Shown here piece by piece: positions 46,430 through 56,712 of a stretch of 64,000 nt of DNA. Position 1 is the stretch's first letter; each line of letters starts with the position of its first letter. Source of the stretch: an uncultured Bacteroides sp. (lineage in GTDB: Bacteria > Bacteroidota > Bacteroidia > Bacteroidales > Bacteroidaceae); assembly GCA_902388495.1 (NCBI GenBank), contig CABMPP010000004.1, forward strand, positions 211,315 through 275,314, read 5' to 3'. Under the pieces are notes generated by a model. That model saw only the letters and a list, made by a program, of their open reading frames with translations, made no database searches and was not told the DNA's origin. A program made the translations under genes and the position numbers.

Positions 46430-46437
46430 AATTTTTG

Positions 46438-46520
46438 TGGGCAAAGATGGATTCGAACCACCGAAGGCGTAAGCCAGCAGATTTACAGTCTGCCCCATTT
46501 GGCCACTCTGGTATTTGCCC
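46438..46520 (-). tRNA. tRNA-Tyr (anticodon GTA)
   Basis: 83 nt on the minus strand, class II with a long variable arm. The acceptor GGGCAAA pairs with TTTGCCC, the anticodon loop is CTGTAAA and the T arm GGTGGTTCGAATCCATC. It is transcribed before tRNA-Gly. Confidence 0.96.
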
Positions 46521-46583
46521 TTTTGCTTTTGATGAAACTTAGTGAATTACCTTTGTTTCTCAATTGCGAGTGCAAAGATACGA

Positions 46584-47078
46584 CTATTTTTGTAAACTCC
46601 AAGCAAAATCTATCATTTTTATTGCAGTAATTGCACATTCGTCGCCTTTGTTACCCAGCTTTCCACCGGCACGGTCCTCGGCTTGTTCCATTGTGTTGGT
46701 AGTAATTAATCCGTAAATTACTGGTACATCGCCACTTGCGTTTAATTGGCTAATTCCTTGGGTAGCTCCCATACAAACATAGTCGAAATGCGGAGTATCA
46801 CCTCTTACTACGCAACCTATTGCAATTACTGCATCAATTTCGCTGTATTCGATAAGCTGGTTGGCACCGAAGGTCAGTTCAAAACTGCCGGGTACGGTTT
46901 TTACCAGGATGTTTTCGTCTTTTGCCCCGTGTTTCTTCAGGGTTTCTATTGCTCCTTTCAGAAGAGCACCGGTAATGTTGTAGTTCCACTCGGACACAAC
47001 AATGCCGAATTTCATCTTTTCTGCATTCGGAACGGAGTTGAAATCGTAGTCCGAAAGATTGTGATAAGCTGTTGCCAT
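46584..47078 (-). CDS. ribH: 6,7-dimethyl-8-ribityllumazine synthase
   Basis: 164 residues: [36 protein letters not shown] and [26 protein letters not shown] with the catalytic His. Makes the riboflavin precursor lumazine. It follows the TPR gene in a run. Confidence 0.97.
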   Translation of the reverse strand: MATAYHNLSDYDFNSVPNAEKMKFGIVVSEWNYNITGALLKGAIETLKKHGAKDENILVKTVPGSFELTFGANQLIEYSEIDAVIAIGCVVRGDTPHFDYVCMGATQGISQLNASGDVPVIYGLITTNTMEQAEDRAGGKLGNKGDECAITAIKMIDFAWSLQK

Positions 47079-47113
47079 ATTGATTGGTTTTTAATTATTA
47101 GCGGGAGAAAAAA

Positions 47114-47178
47114 GAGGCACGGATTATACGAACTTCACGGTATTCTGTTTTCCGTGTTTTCCGCGTAATCCGTGCCTC
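47114..47178. repeat. Dispersed inverted repeat (GGCACGGATTA family), copy 2
   Basis: Arms GAGGCACGGATTATACG... (47114-47140) and ...CGTAATCCGTGCCTC (47152-47178) around an 11-nt loop. It shares the 11-13 bp outer arm with the repeat at 13022-13091. It lies between two co-oriented genes, as the first copy does. Confidence 0.8.
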
Positions 47179-47203
47179 GAAATGTCTTATATAATAAGGT
47201 ATA

Positions 47204-47887
47204 TTACTTCTTCAGCAATTTGGCCTGTTCGATGTATTTGTCGATGTCCATAGCCTGGTATGAACGGAAGTATTTATCCTTAATGGTAGTGTAGGCTTTG
47301 ATGGCATCGTCGTACTTGCCTTGCTTAACCAGGATTTCTCCGGCTTGCAACAGGTAGATGGGGCTGAGTGTATTGTTATCGGCTTCACCAGCTGCTTTCA
47401 ACAGCATGGAAGCGGCTTTGTCCAACTGGCCGAGCTGTGCGTAGCAGTTACCCATAGCGCCTTTTATGGCGGGAGCTACCATCTGGTCGTCTGCGTTGAA
47501 GCTATCCAATGCCTTTATAGCTTCGTCGTATTTGCCGAGGTGTGCATAGCAGATACCCATGTAAGCCTTTGCCAGGTTACCGGCTTTTGTGCCGCTATAT
47601 TCATTGGCGATTTTTGCAAATCCTACGAAACCGATGCTGTCACCGTTCACTGCTTGTGCGTATGCATCCGCCTCGAAATACTCTTGTCCTTTGAAGAGGG
47701 CGGCCTGTGCTTTCTCTTCGCGCGGGTCGGAATAGAGGTTCTTGTACATTACTACACCGGCTACGATGATAATTACTGCTACTACGGCACCGATGATTGC
47801 TTTTTTGTTCTTAATGAAGAATGCCTCCGATTGTGTCAGTGCGTCTTCCACATTTAAGGCCTCATTCGTCTTTTTTTGTTCTGCCAT
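47204..47887 (-). CDS. TPR-repeat membrane protein
   Basis: 227 residues: a short cytosolic N-terminus, a transmembrane helix (KAIIGAVVAVIIIVAGVVMYKNLY, about 29-52) and periplasmic TPRs (AYMGICYAHLGKYDEAIKALDSF, GAMGNCYAQLGQLDKAASMLLKA, LQAGEILVKQGKYDDAIKAYTTI). It resembles YfgM-like proteins that act near the Sec/periplasmic chaperone network. Function inferred. Confidence 0.88.
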   Translation of the reverse strand: MAEQKKTNEALNVEDALTQSEAFFIKNKKAIIGAVVAVIIIVAGVVMYKNLYSDPREEKAQAALFKGQEYFEADAYAQAVNGDSIGFVGFAKIANEYSGTKAGNLAKAYMGICYAHLGKYDEAIKALDSFNADDQMVAPAIKGAMGNCYAQLGQLDKAASMLLKAAGEADNNTLSPIYLLQAGEILVKQGKYDDAIKAYTTIKDKYFRSYQAMDIDKYIEQAKLLKK

Positions 47888-48069
47888 TTTTATATAATCT
47901 TTTTGTTATTATTCTTACATAGCTATTTCGACCCGCAAAAGTAACTTTTTTATGTCTATCAACGAAATTTAGAAGCATCTTTTTTTGTTTTGCTTCTCAA
48001 AACCCCGAAATTCTTCCTACTTTTCGATAAGCTAAGCTTCACCTCAGCATTAAAAATAAGCAAGCTTAT

Positions 48070-48100
48070 TTTGTACTGCCTTCGGTTTGCATTATCTTTG
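48070..48100 (+). promoter_or_regulatory. Bacteroides-type promoter of recF
   Basis: TTTG (48070-48073), a 19-bp spacer and TATCTTTG (48093-48100) fit the consensus exactly. The ATG is at 48123. Confidence 0.8.
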
Positions 48101-48122
48101 TACCCGAACCCATCGTTATGAT

Positions 48123-49235
48123 ATGATACTGAAACGTATATCCATACTCAATTATAAGAATCTGGAGCAGGTTGAGCTCTCTTTTTCACCTAAGTTGAAC
48201 TGCTTTTTCGGGCAGAACGGCATGGGGAAGACAAACCTGCTGGATGCTGTCTATTTCTTGTCTTTCTGCAAGAGTGCCGGTAATCCTATTGATTCTCAGA
48301 ATATTCGCCATGAGGCTGACTTCTTTGTCATTCAAGGTTTCTACGAGGCGCCCGACGGCACACCGGAAGAAATCTATTGTGGCATGAAGCGCCGTCAGAA
48401 GAAGCAGTTCAAGCGGAACAAGAAGGAATATACGCGTTTGTCGGACCATATCGGTTTCCTGCCTTTGGTGATGGTATCTCCTGCCGATTCGGAACTGATA
48501 GCGGGAGGCAGCGATGAGCGGCGACGTTTTATGGACGTAGTCATTTCCCAATACGACAAAGAATACCTGGAAGCCCTGATACGCTATAACAAAGCCCTTG
48601 TGCAACGCAATACATTGCTGAAGAGCGAGCAACCGGTGGAGGAGGAACTCTTCCTGGTGTGGGAGGAGATGATGGCACAAGCCGGTGAAGTTGTGTTCCG
48701 CAAACGGGAGGCATTTATTCAGGAGTTCATTCCCATTTTCCAGTCTTTCTATTCGTTTATCTCTCAAGACAAGGAGCGGGTGGGGCTGACTTACGATTCT
48801 CATGCGCGCAATGCTTCCCTCCTGGAAGTCTTGAAAGAGAGCCGCGTACGCGATCAGATTATGGGCTACTCCCTGCGCGGTGTGCATAAGGACGAGCTGA
48901 ACATGCTTCTGGGAGATTTTCCCATTAAGCGTGAAGGCTCGCAAGGGCAGAATAAGACTTACCTTGTGGCCTTGAAGCTGGCGCAGTTCGACTTCTTGAA
49001 GCGCACCGGGACAGCCGTTCCTTTGTTGCTGCTCGATGATATCTTCGACAAGCTGGATGCTTCGCGTGTGGAGCAGATTATCAAGTTGGTGGCAGGCGAT
49101 AACTTCGGTCAGATTTTTATTACCGATACGAATCGCGAGCATCTGGATCGCATCCTGCACAAAGTGGGGAGCGATTATAAGATGTTCCGTGTAGAACAGG
49201 GCGTCGTTGCCGAAATGAAGGAGGAAGAAGCATGA
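48123..49235 (+). CDS. recF: DNA replication and repair protein RecF
   Basis: 370 residues from ATG 48123 (a frame from 48087 starts inside the promoter). The P-loop GQNGMGKTNLLDAVYFL is at about 34-50, with the ABC signature SQGQNKTYLVALKLAQ and Walker B LLLLDDIFDKLD. It loads RecA at gaps. Its stop overlaps the next start by 4 nt. Confidence 0.97.
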   Translation: MILKRISILNYKNLEQVELSFSPKLNCFFGQNGMGKTNLLDAVYFLSFCKSAGNPIDSQNIRHEADFFVIQGFYEAPDGTPEEIYCGMKRRQKKQFKRNKKEYTRLSDHIGFLPLVMVSPADSELIAGGSDERRRFMDVVISQYDKEYLEALIRYNKALVQRNTLLKSEQPVEEELFLVWEEMMAQAGEVVFRKREAFIQEFIPIFQSFYSFISQDKERVGLTYDSHARNASLLEVLKESRVRDQIMGYSLRGVHKDELNMLLGDFPIKREGSQGQNKTYLVALKLAQFDFLKRTGTAVPLLLLDDIFDKLDASRVEQIIKLVAGDNFGQIFITDTNREHLDRILHKVGSDYKMFRVEQGVVAEMKEEEA

Positions 49236-49522
49236 AACGTAATAACGCCGAACAGATAGGGGCATTGATCCGTAACTTCCTCAGGCAAGAGAGCTTGGAA
49301 TCGCCGCTGAACGAGCGTCGCCTTATCAGTGCCTGGCCGGAAGTGTTGGGTCCTACCATTGCATCTTATACCCGTGAACTCTACATCAAGAACCAGATTC
49401 TCTATGTACACCTGACCTCGGCTGCCCTTCGCCAGGAGTTAATGATGGGACGCGAGTTGCTGGTACGCAACTTGAATAGGCATGTGGGGGCACAGGTCAT
49501 TACTAATATCATCTTCCGATAA
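49232..49522 (+). CDS. DUF721/DciA-like protein
   Basis: 96 residues of the DUF721 (DciA-like) family: IGALIRNFLRQESLESPLNERRLISAWPEVLGPTIASYT and the LYIKNQILYVHLTSAALRQEL segment. DciA-type proteins load the replicative helicase in many bacteria. Coupling with recF is common. The start overlaps the recF stop. Confidence 0.88.
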   Translation: MKRNNAEQIGALIRNFLRQESLESPLNERRLISAWPEVLGPTIASYTRELYIKNQILYVHLTSAALRQELMMGRELLVRNLNRHVGAQVITNIIFR

Positions 49523-49556
49523 GTCTTTTTTCAAATACTTATTTTGCCAACAGGCA

Positions 49557-49657
49557 GATAAGTGCATCGGCTTACACAAGTAAGTGCGTCGGCTCTCACA
49601 GATAAGTGCGTCGGCTCTCATAGGTAAGTGTGTTAGCTTACGCAGATAAGTCCGTCC
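49557..49657. repeat. 22-bp tandem repeat derived from the 3' end of the MTHFS gene
   Basis: Four 22-bp units start at 49557, 49579, 49601 and 49623, consensus GATAAGTGCGTCGGCTCTCACA, with a fifth partial unit at 49645-49657. The MTHFS stop is at 49633-49635, inside unit 4, and the fifth unit is the codons MDGLIC of that gene. So the array seems to be an extension of the gene's own 3' end. It fills the gap between convergent genes. Confidence 0.85.
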
Positions 49658-50169
49658 ATGCGGATGTCGAATGCTTCCGCCGGAACTTCTTCAACGATTT
49701 GATAGGGGAAGCAGATCCCTGCTTTGTAGGCTGAAGGAATGCGGGGCAATAGGCGGTCGTAATAGCCTTTGCCACGTCCCAGCCGGTTGCCGTTGTGGTC
49801 GAATGCCACGCCGGGAACGGCTATGAAGTCGATAGCGGCATAGTCGGTAAAGAGTGCCCCGGTGGGTTCTTCGATGCCGTAGGCGCCGATGGCTAGGTCT
49901 TCCGGTCCGGTGTATATCCGCAATTCCAGGTCGTCACCTACAACTACCGGAAGCAAGATACGCTTTTCGCGGCTCCACTTCCGGATGAATTCGTGCGTAT
50001 CCACTTCATCTTTCAGCGAGTGGTATAGCAGTATGGTTTTTGCCGCCCTGAAAGCAGGATGTGCTTCGAGGGCGGCAAGTATTTCAGCAGACTGACGCGA
50101 TGCGGAAGATTTGTGTTGGGTCTTCAACAAAGCCACCTGCCTGCGCAGTTCTTTTTTTCTTTCCATCAT
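49633..50169 (-). CDS. 5-formyltetrahydrofolate cyclo-ligase
   Basis: 178 residues: MERKKELRRQVALLK, EDLAIGAYGIEEPTG and the ATP-binding NRLGRGKGYYDRLLPR. Converts 5-formyl-THF to 5,10-methenyl-THF. The start (50169 or 50166) overlaps the end of the S41 gene by 86 nt, and the 3' end runs into the tandem repeat. Confidence 0.95.
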   Translation of the reverse strand: MMERKKELRRQVALLKTQHKSSASRQSAEILAALEAHPAFRAAKTILLYHSLKDEVDTHEFIRKWSREKRILLPVVVGDDLELRIYTGPEDLAIGAYGIEEPTGALFTDYAAIDFIAVPGVAFDHNGNRLGRGKGYYDRLLPRIPSAYKAGICFPYQIVEEVPAEAFDIRMDGLICVS

Positions 50170-51823
50170 CTTTTTTCTCTTCCATTAAAGGGGCTTCCTC
50201 CGGAGCTTTAGGAAATGCCTCGCCGTTCTCCAAAAGCTCCAATGCTTTCTTCACGGTAGCATCGCTCTGGTTGATGTAGCGAATGTACTGTTCTCTGCCC
50301 AGTATGTTATAGATAATGTTGCCGTAAAGGTTTCTTTCCAACAACTGGTAGGACTTATGGATGAGCAGGTTGCGTCTCTTCACCCCTTTGGAGTCGGCAA
50401 AGCGGATGAACTGCTCTACGATTCCCTGTTGGCGGAGGTATTTCAACAGATCTTCTTCGTTATCAAATTCACTTAACTTCGCGCGGTTGCGGTCGGTGTA
50501 GTGGAAGCTGAATTGCAGAATCAGTCCCTTGTTGCTTACCTCTATCAGATAGGATGATACGCCGGTGGTGTCTTGTGGCACGAATACGTCGGGCATAATG
50601 CCGCCGCCGCCATAAACGGGTCTTCCCAGACTGGTGGAGTAGCGCAAGTTTTCGTCCATCTTGATGCTGTCGCGTGAGAAGAATTCGCCGTGTTCGTAGC
50701 GGGTAATCCAGTCCATTTCATACTTGCTGTCTTTACCATTCTCGTACGGACGCTGGATGCAGCGGCCCGATGGGGTATAGTAGCGGGCAATGGTCAGGCG
50801 GATGGCCGAACCGTCGCTGAAGTCGATGGGCTGTTGTACCAGTCCCTTACCGAAGGAACGGCGGCCTACGATAGTTCCGCGGTCGTTATCCTGGATGGCA
50901 CCTGCAAAGATTTCGCTGGCAGAGGCCGAACCTTCGTTCACCAGTACGATCAGCGGCATCTTTTGGCAACTACCCGTACCGTTGGCATATTCTTCCATGC
51001 GGGGATATTTGCGTCCGTGGGTGTAGACAATCAGTTTTCCTTCGGGCAGGAACTCGTTCACCATGCGGGTGGCGGCTTCCATATATCCTCCGGTGTTGTC
51101 GCGCAGGTCGATGATCAGTCCCTGACACTTCTGATGGCTCAGTTGGGCAATGGCATTCAGCAACTCTACATGCGTGGTGCGGCCGAACTTACTGATCTGT
51201 ATATAGCCGAATTCATCATTGATCATATAGGCGGCATCAATGGTATTCTGCGGAATATCGCCGCGTGTGATGGTGAAGTCGAGCAATTCTTTTTCTGTGG
51301 AACGTTTGATGCCGAGCTTCACCTGACTGCCTTTCGGACCTTTCAGGTTGCGCATAGCCTTCTCGTTCGTCAGTCCGATACCTGCAAACAAGCTGTCGTT
51401 GACCATCACGATACGGTCTCCCGCCATCAGGCCGACTTTCTCGGAAGGACCGCCCGGGATTACGCTGTTGACGTGTATCGTGTCGTCCTGAATAGTGAAC
51501 TGAATACCGATACCGCTGAAGCTGCCTTCGAGTTCGGAGTTAACTTCTTCCAGCTTTTGTGCCGGGATGTAGGTGGAGTGGGGGTCGAGCTCCGCAAGTA
51601 TCTGCGGCATGGCTTTCTCTACCAAATCGGTCATGTTGACGGTGTCTACGTACTGGTCATCAATGACGCGCAACAAAGCATTCAGCTTGTTGGACGAGCC
51701 GTTGATGATGCCCAGCCGGTTACCGGCAAAATGTCTGGCATAAAAAGTTCCAATCAAAATTCCTGCTACTACGCTGATGGCTATAATAAGCGGCATGAAG
51801 CGGGAGGTGCTTTTTGTACTCAT
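50084..51823 (-). CDS. S41-family C-terminal processing peptidase (CtpA-like)
   Basis: 579 residues: an N-terminal signal anchor (FMPLIIAISVVAGILIGTFYARHF), a PDZ domain (about 90-180, GIGIQFTIQDDTIHVNSVIPGGPSEKVGLMAGDRIVMV) and the S41 core. The catalytic Ser lies in NEGSASASEIFAGAIQ and the Lys in GRRSFGKGLVQQP. A C-terminal extension of about 180 residues follows. Acts in the periplasm. Starts upstream of MTHFS and overlaps it. Confidence 0.95.
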   Translation of the reverse strand: MSTKSTSRFMPLIIAISVVAGILIGTFYARHFAGNRLGIINGSSNKLNALLRVIDDQYVDTVNMTDLVEKAMPQILAELDPHSTYIPAQKLEEVNSELEGSFSGIGIQFTIQDDTIHVNSVIPGGPSEKVGLMAGDRIVMVNDSLFAGIGLTNEKAMRNLKGPKGSQVKLGIKRSTEKELLDFTITRGDIPQNTIDAAYMINDEFGYIQISKFGRTTHVELLNAIAQLSHQKCQGLIIDLRDNTGGYMEAATRMVNEFLPEGKLIVYTHGRKYPRMEEYANGTGSCQKMPLIVLVNEGSASASEIFAGAIQDNDRGTIVGRRSFGKGLVQQPIDFSDGSAIRLTIARYYTPSGRCIQRPYENGKDSKYEMDWITRYEHGEFFSRDSIKMDENLRYSTSLGRPVYGGGGIMPDVFVPQDTTGVSSYLIEVSNKGLILQFSFHYTDRNRAKLSEFDNEEDLLKYLRQQGIVEQFIRFADSKGVKRRNLLIHKSYQLLERNLYGNIIYNILGREQYIRYINQSDATVKKALELLENGEAFPKAPEEAPLMEEKKDDGKKKRTAQAGGFVEDPTQIFRIASVC

Positions 51824-51868
51824 AATGGATATTTACAATTTACAATTTACAATTTGGCTGCGCAATCA

Positions 51869-52300
51869 CTAATCACCGATATATACTACTTCGATGTTTG
51901 CACGTCTCAACAGTTCGATGCCGTCTTCCAACCGGTATTTCTCGGAGTAGACCACCCGCTTGATGCCTGCCTGGATTATCAGTTTGGCACATTCTATGCA
52001 GGGAGAGGCGGTGACGTACATCGTGGCGCCGTCGCTGCTGTTGTTGGAGCGGGCTATCTTGGTGATGGCATTTGCTTCGGCATGCAGCACGTAGGGTTTG
52101 GTAACGTTGTCTTCGTCTTCGCATACGTTCTCGAAACCGGAGGGAGTACCGTTGTAACCGTCGGAGATAATCATCTTGTCTTTTACAATCAGCGCACCTA
52201 CCTGGCGGCGTTTGCAGTATGAGTTTTCAGCCCAGATGCTTGCCATGCGTATATAACGCTTGTCCAGTGCTTCTTGTTTGTCTTTCATAGAATCATCCAT
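51869..52300 (-). CDS. dCMP deaminase family protein
   Basis: 143 residues with the zinc site HAEANAI and SPCIECAK. Deoxycytidylate deaminase converts dCMP to dUMP for dTMP synthesis; ComEB-like proteins are related. Start M at 52300 or M5 at 52288. Between the S41 and DUF4847 genes in one direction. Confidence 0.93.
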   Translation of the reverse strand: MDDSMKDKQEALDKRYIRMASIWAENSYCKRRQVGALIVKDKMIISDGYNGTPSGFENVCEDEDNVTKPYVLHAEANAITKIARSNNSSDGATMYVTASPCIECAKLIIQAGIKRVVYSEKYRLEDGIELLRRANIEVVYIGD

Positions 52301-52316
52301 GATATCTTATGTTTTA

Positions 52317-52826
52317 TCATTGGGGCTTGAAACCCATTACTTTTGTTGATTGCCCGTCTTTGAAGTAGAGGGTTAATGAGTTTGTATCTCCTTCGTACTT
52401 ATAGACGTTCTGTAGTCCGTTGATGAACGCTTTGCCCAGAGGGTCGTTTTCTGAGCCGTCCGTTTTCATTTCGGAAAAAGTTAATGATTTTCCATCTATA
52501 TTCCATGTGCCTTCAAGGCTTTCCTTAATACCTTGTGCATTGAATTTTGTTCCCAGCAGTTGTCCGTCCAACTCACTGCCTTGAAAAACCAATGTGAAGT
52601 TGGCAGCTACATCAAAAGCTTTTAAGCTTGCATTCATAGCTTCATCGCTGCTCCATAGGCCTGAGTAGAATGGGGCACTGCTGCCTTCCGTCGTAAGCCT
52701 GCTGAGTTTCCACGTCTTCCCTGTAAAAATCTCTATAACGTCGTCTTCGTTATCACATCCGCTCAATACGGGCAGCAATGCAAACACAAACAGCAGATAG
52801 CTGATATTTCTTATTATTCTCTTCAT
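52317..52826 (-). CDS. DUF4847-like lipoprotein
   Basis: 169 residues with a lipoprotein signal ending VLSGC and an acidic +2 region (DNEDD), then a lipocalin-like beta domain (GKTWKLSRLTTEG, FTLVFQGSELDGQLLGTKF, GTWNIDGKSLTFSEM, LTLYFKDGQSTKVMGF). Bacteroides family of unknown function. The start overlaps the M3 stop by 4 nt. Confidence 0.8.
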   Translation of the reverse strand: MKRIIRNISYLLFVFALLPVLSGCDNEDDVIEIFTGKTWKLSRLTTEGSSAPFYSGLWSSDEAMNASLKAFDVAANFTLVFQGSELDGQLLGTKFNAQGIKESLEGTWNIDGKSLTFSEMKTDGSENDPLGKAFINGLQNVYKYEGDTNSLTLYFKDGQSTKVMGFKPQ

Positions 52827-54880
52827 TTCTTTATTCCATTTCTTATTAATAATGCGTCGATTGTCGGTTCTTGTCCACGGAAACGTTTGTAAAGCGTCAT
52901 CGGGTGTTCTGTACCTCCTTTGGATAGGATGTTCTCACGGAAGGATGCCGCTACTTCCGGATTGAAGATGCCTTTCTCTTTGAATAGCGAGAAAGCGTCA
53001 GCATCCAGCACCTCTGCCCATTTATAGCTGTAATATCCGGCAGAATATCCTCCGGCAAAGATATGCGAGAATTGGGTACTCATGCAGGCTTCTTCTACCG
53101 AAGGAAGTATTTGTGCTTTTTCCCATGCTTTCTTTTCGTAGGCTTTCACATCGCCTTCGAATGCCGTGTTGCGTGTGTACCAGGCCATGTCGAGCAGGCC
53201 GAAGCTGACTTGCCGGAGGCAGGCGTATGCAGCATTGAAGTTCGATGAGTCTACAATGCGCTGCACCAGTTCGTCCGGTATCAACTCGTTGGTCTGATAA
53301 TGGCGGGCAAAGGTATGCAGGAATTCCTTCTCTATGGCAAAGTTCTCCATGAATTGGGAAGGCAGCTCCACAAAGTCCCAGTAAACGTTGGTACCGCTCA
53401 GACCTTCGTAGGTTGTGTTGGCAAACATGCCATGCAGGCTGTGTCCGAATTCGTGCAGGAAGGTTTCCACCTCACCGAAAGTCAGCAAGGCAGGTTTGTC
53501 CTGCGTCGGTTTGGTGAAGTTCATGACGATGGATACGTGCGGACGGCTGTTTTCTCCGGTCTTTTCATCGATCCATTGTCCTTTGTAGCTTGTCATCCAG
53601 GCGCCCGAACGCTTGCCGGCTCTGGGATGGAAGTCAGTATAGAATACGGCAAGGAATTTACCGTCTTTGTCGAATACTTCGTAAGCATCCACATCCTTGT
53701 GATAAACCGGAATATCCGGATTCTTCTTGAACGTGATGCCGTATAATCTGGTTGCCAAGCCGAAAACTCCCTCCTTCACCTTGCTCAGTTCGAAGTAGGG
53801 ACGGAGCATTTCGTCGTCGATATTGAATTTCCGGTCTTTCAGCTTGTGCGAATAGTAGGCCCAATCCCAAGGCATCAGCACGAAGTCTTCTCCTTGTTCC
53901 TGACGGGCCAGTTCCTGTACTTCGGCATACTCTTGTCTGGCAGCCGGTGTATAAGCATCCAGCAGTTGATTCAGCAGCTTATAAACAGCATCGCTGTTTT
54001 GTGCCATACGTTCTTTCAGGTTGTATTCTGCAAAGTTATCATAGCCCAAAAGCTGTGCAATCTCCATGTGGACATTGGCTATTCTCTTCACGATCTCCAG
54101 GTTATTGCTGGCATTATCGTGTGTGCATTTGGTGTTATAAGCCATGTAAAGCTCGCGGCGCAGGTCGCGGTTGTCGGCATACGTCATGAACGGGCTGTAA
54201 CTGGGAGCTTGCAAAGTGAATACCCAGCCTTCCGTCTCTTTTTCTTTTGCCGTTTCGGCAGCGGCCTCTATGGCACTTTCCGGCAGGCCGGACAGTTGTG
54301 CTTCTTCTGTAAGAATCAGCTTATATTCGTTTGTCTCCTTCAGGTTGTTTTCGCTGAATTGCAGCGTCAGCAGGCTGAGTTCCTTGCATAAGGCACGGTA
54401 TTTCTCTTTGGCCTCTCCTTCCAGGTTCGCGCCGTTGCGCACGAATCCGTTGTATATTTCTTCCAGCAGTTTGGCCTGTTCTGCATTCAGTTCTTCTTTG
54501 TCCTGCTGCTCATAAACGGTTTTAATGCGTGCAAACAACTTCTCGTTCAGACTGATGTTGTTCTCGTGTTCGCTCATCAGCGGCATTATTTCTTTGGCAA
54601 GCTCTTGCAGGTCGTCATTGGTCTCTGCACTCAGCAAGTTACCGAATACGGTGTTGACGCGCTGAAGCAACTCACCGGACTTTTCATAAGCCAATACGGT
54701 ATTATCGAAAGTAGGGGCTTCCGGATTATCGATGATAGCATCTATTTCCGCATTCTGGAGGCGTATGCCTTCACGGATGGCAGGTTCATAGTCTCCGGTT
54801 TTTATCTTGTCGAACGGGGTCGTGCCGTGCGGTGCGGAATATTTTTCAAGAAATGGGTTTTGAGCCAATATATCATTCAT
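52823..54880 (-). CDS. M3-family metallopeptidase (oligopeptidase A/Dcp type)
   Basis: 685 residues from ATG 54880. The zinc site HEFGHSLHG is near residue 477, with the downstream E of FVELPSQFMENFA. No signal peptide with this start; the longer frame to 54919 adds a poor one. It cleaves oligopeptides in the cytosol. Start choice matches the family N-terminus NPFLEKYSAPHGTTPFDKI. Confidence 0.93.
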   Translation of the reverse strand: MNDILAQNPFLEKYSAPHGTTPFDKIKTGDYEPAIREGIRLQNAEIDAIIDNPEAPTFDNTVLAYEKSGELLQRVNTVFGNLLSAETNDDLQELAKEIMPLMSEHENNISLNEKLFARIKTVYEQQDKEELNAEQAKLLEEIYNGFVRNGANLEGEAKEKYRALCKELSLLTLQFSENNLKETNEYKLILTEEAQLSGLPESAIEAAAETAKEKETEGWVFTLQAPSYSPFMTYADNRDLRRELYMAYNTKCTHDNASNNLEIVKRIANVHMEIAQLLGYDNFAEYNLKERMAQNSDAVYKLLNQLLDAYTPAARQEYAEVQELARQEQGEDFVLMPWDWAYYSHKLKDRKFNIDDEMLRPYFELSKVKEGVFGLATRLYGITFKKNPDIPVYHKDVDAYEVFDKDGKFLAVFYTDFHPRAGKRSGAWMTSYKGQWIDEKTGENSRPHVSIVMNFTKPTQDKPALLTFGEVETFLHEFGHSLHGMFANTTYEGLSGTNVYWDFVELPSQFMENFAIEKEFLHTFARHYQTNELIPDELVQRIVDSSNFNAAYACLRQVSFGLLDMAWYTRNTAFEGDVKAYEKKAWEKAQILPSVEEACMSTQFSHIFAGGYSAGYYSYKWAEVLDADAFSLFKEKGIFNPEVAASFRENILSKGGTEHPMTLYKRFRGQEPTIDALLIRNGIKK

Positions 54881-54962
54881 AAGACAAAGCAATATTACAT
54901 TAGTAGTCCCCTCTATCATCCTAAGTAGTCTGATAAAAAACGAACTAACTGCAAAATTGCAA

Positions 54963-55000
54963 AAAAAATAGGCGACTTCTATAGAAGCCGCCTATTTTTT
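54963..55000. terminator. Terminator after gapA
   Basis: Arms AAAAAATAGGCGACTTC (54963-54979) and GAAGCCGCCTATTTTTT (54984-55000) with a 4-nt loop and one mismatch. A/T runs flank both sides, so it can end transcripts on either strand. It lies 20 nt beyond the gapA stop. Confidence 0.9.
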
Positions 55001-55019
55001 ATTATTTTCTAACTGTATA

Positions 55020-56066
<1,047 letters not shown>

Positions 56067-56172
56067 TCAAATATCTCTCGTCTCAAAACTGCATTTATTT
56101 CTTAAATGCGGTGCAAAAGTACGAAATTGTTTTTATATTCGCACTTAATTTCATAATTAAATAAATTAAAAG

Positions 56173-56610
56173 ATGGGAAAAAGTTCATTTTTACAAGATT
56201 TTAAAGCATTCGCCATGAAAGGCAATGTGATAGACATGGCTGTCGGTGTGATTATCGGTGGTGCGTTCGGTAAGATTGTGTCTTCCGTTGTATCGGATGT
56301 GATAATGCCTCCTATCGGTTTATTGGTGGGTGGTGTGAATTTTACTGACTTGAAGTGGGTACTGAAACCTGCCGAAGTAGTGGATGGAAAAGAGATTGCT
56401 GCCGTTACCTTGAACTATGGTAATTTTCTGCAAGTAACGTTCGATTTTCTCATTATCGCTTTCTCCATTTTCCTATTTATAAGGCTGCTTACCAAGCTGA
56501 CTGAAAAGAAGAAAGAAGAAGCCCCTGCAGCTCCTCCTGCTCCTCCTGCTCCGACGAAAGAAGAGGTTTTGCTGACGGAGATCCGTGATTTGCTGAAAGA
56601 GAAGAAATAA
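56173..56610 (+). CDS. mscL: Large-conductance mechanosensitive channel
   Basis: 145 residues: [40 protein letters not shown] (TM1), a periplasmic loop, TM2 ([21 protein letters not shown]) and a charged C-terminal helix. Opens under membrane tension. A Pro/Ala linker ([13 protein letters not shown]) precedes the last helix. Confidence 0.97.
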   Translation: MGKSSFLQDFKAFAMKGNVIDMAVGVIIGGAFGKIVSSVVSDVIMPPIGLLVGGVNFTDLKWVLKPAEVVDGKEIAAVTLNYGNFLQVTFDFLIIAFSIFLFIRLLTKLTEKKKEEAPAAPPAPPAPTKEEVLLTEIRDLLKEKK

Positions 56611-56641
56611 TAGGGATAAACTATTCCGTCATTCCGGGCGT

Positions 56642-56700
56642 AGCGAAGAAGCTCTGTTCTTTACATCAAGGGGGAACAGGTTCTTCGCTTCGCTCTTTTT
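56642..56700 (+). terminator. Terminator after mscL
   Basis: Nested arms AGCGAAGAA (56642-56650) with TTCTTCGCT (56681-56689) and CTGTTC (56654-56659) with GAACAG (56674-56679), then a T run at 56696-56700. Confidence 0.75.
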
Positions 56701-56712
56701 AGGACTTTTCTT

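Noticed and set aside
46352..46630. 92-residue frame over the tRNA genes
   Set aside because: It is the complement of tRNA-Gly and tRNA-Tyr.
50690..52222. 510-codon frame opposite the S41 and dCMP genes
   Set aside because: It spans two real genes and their spacer; no domain recognised.
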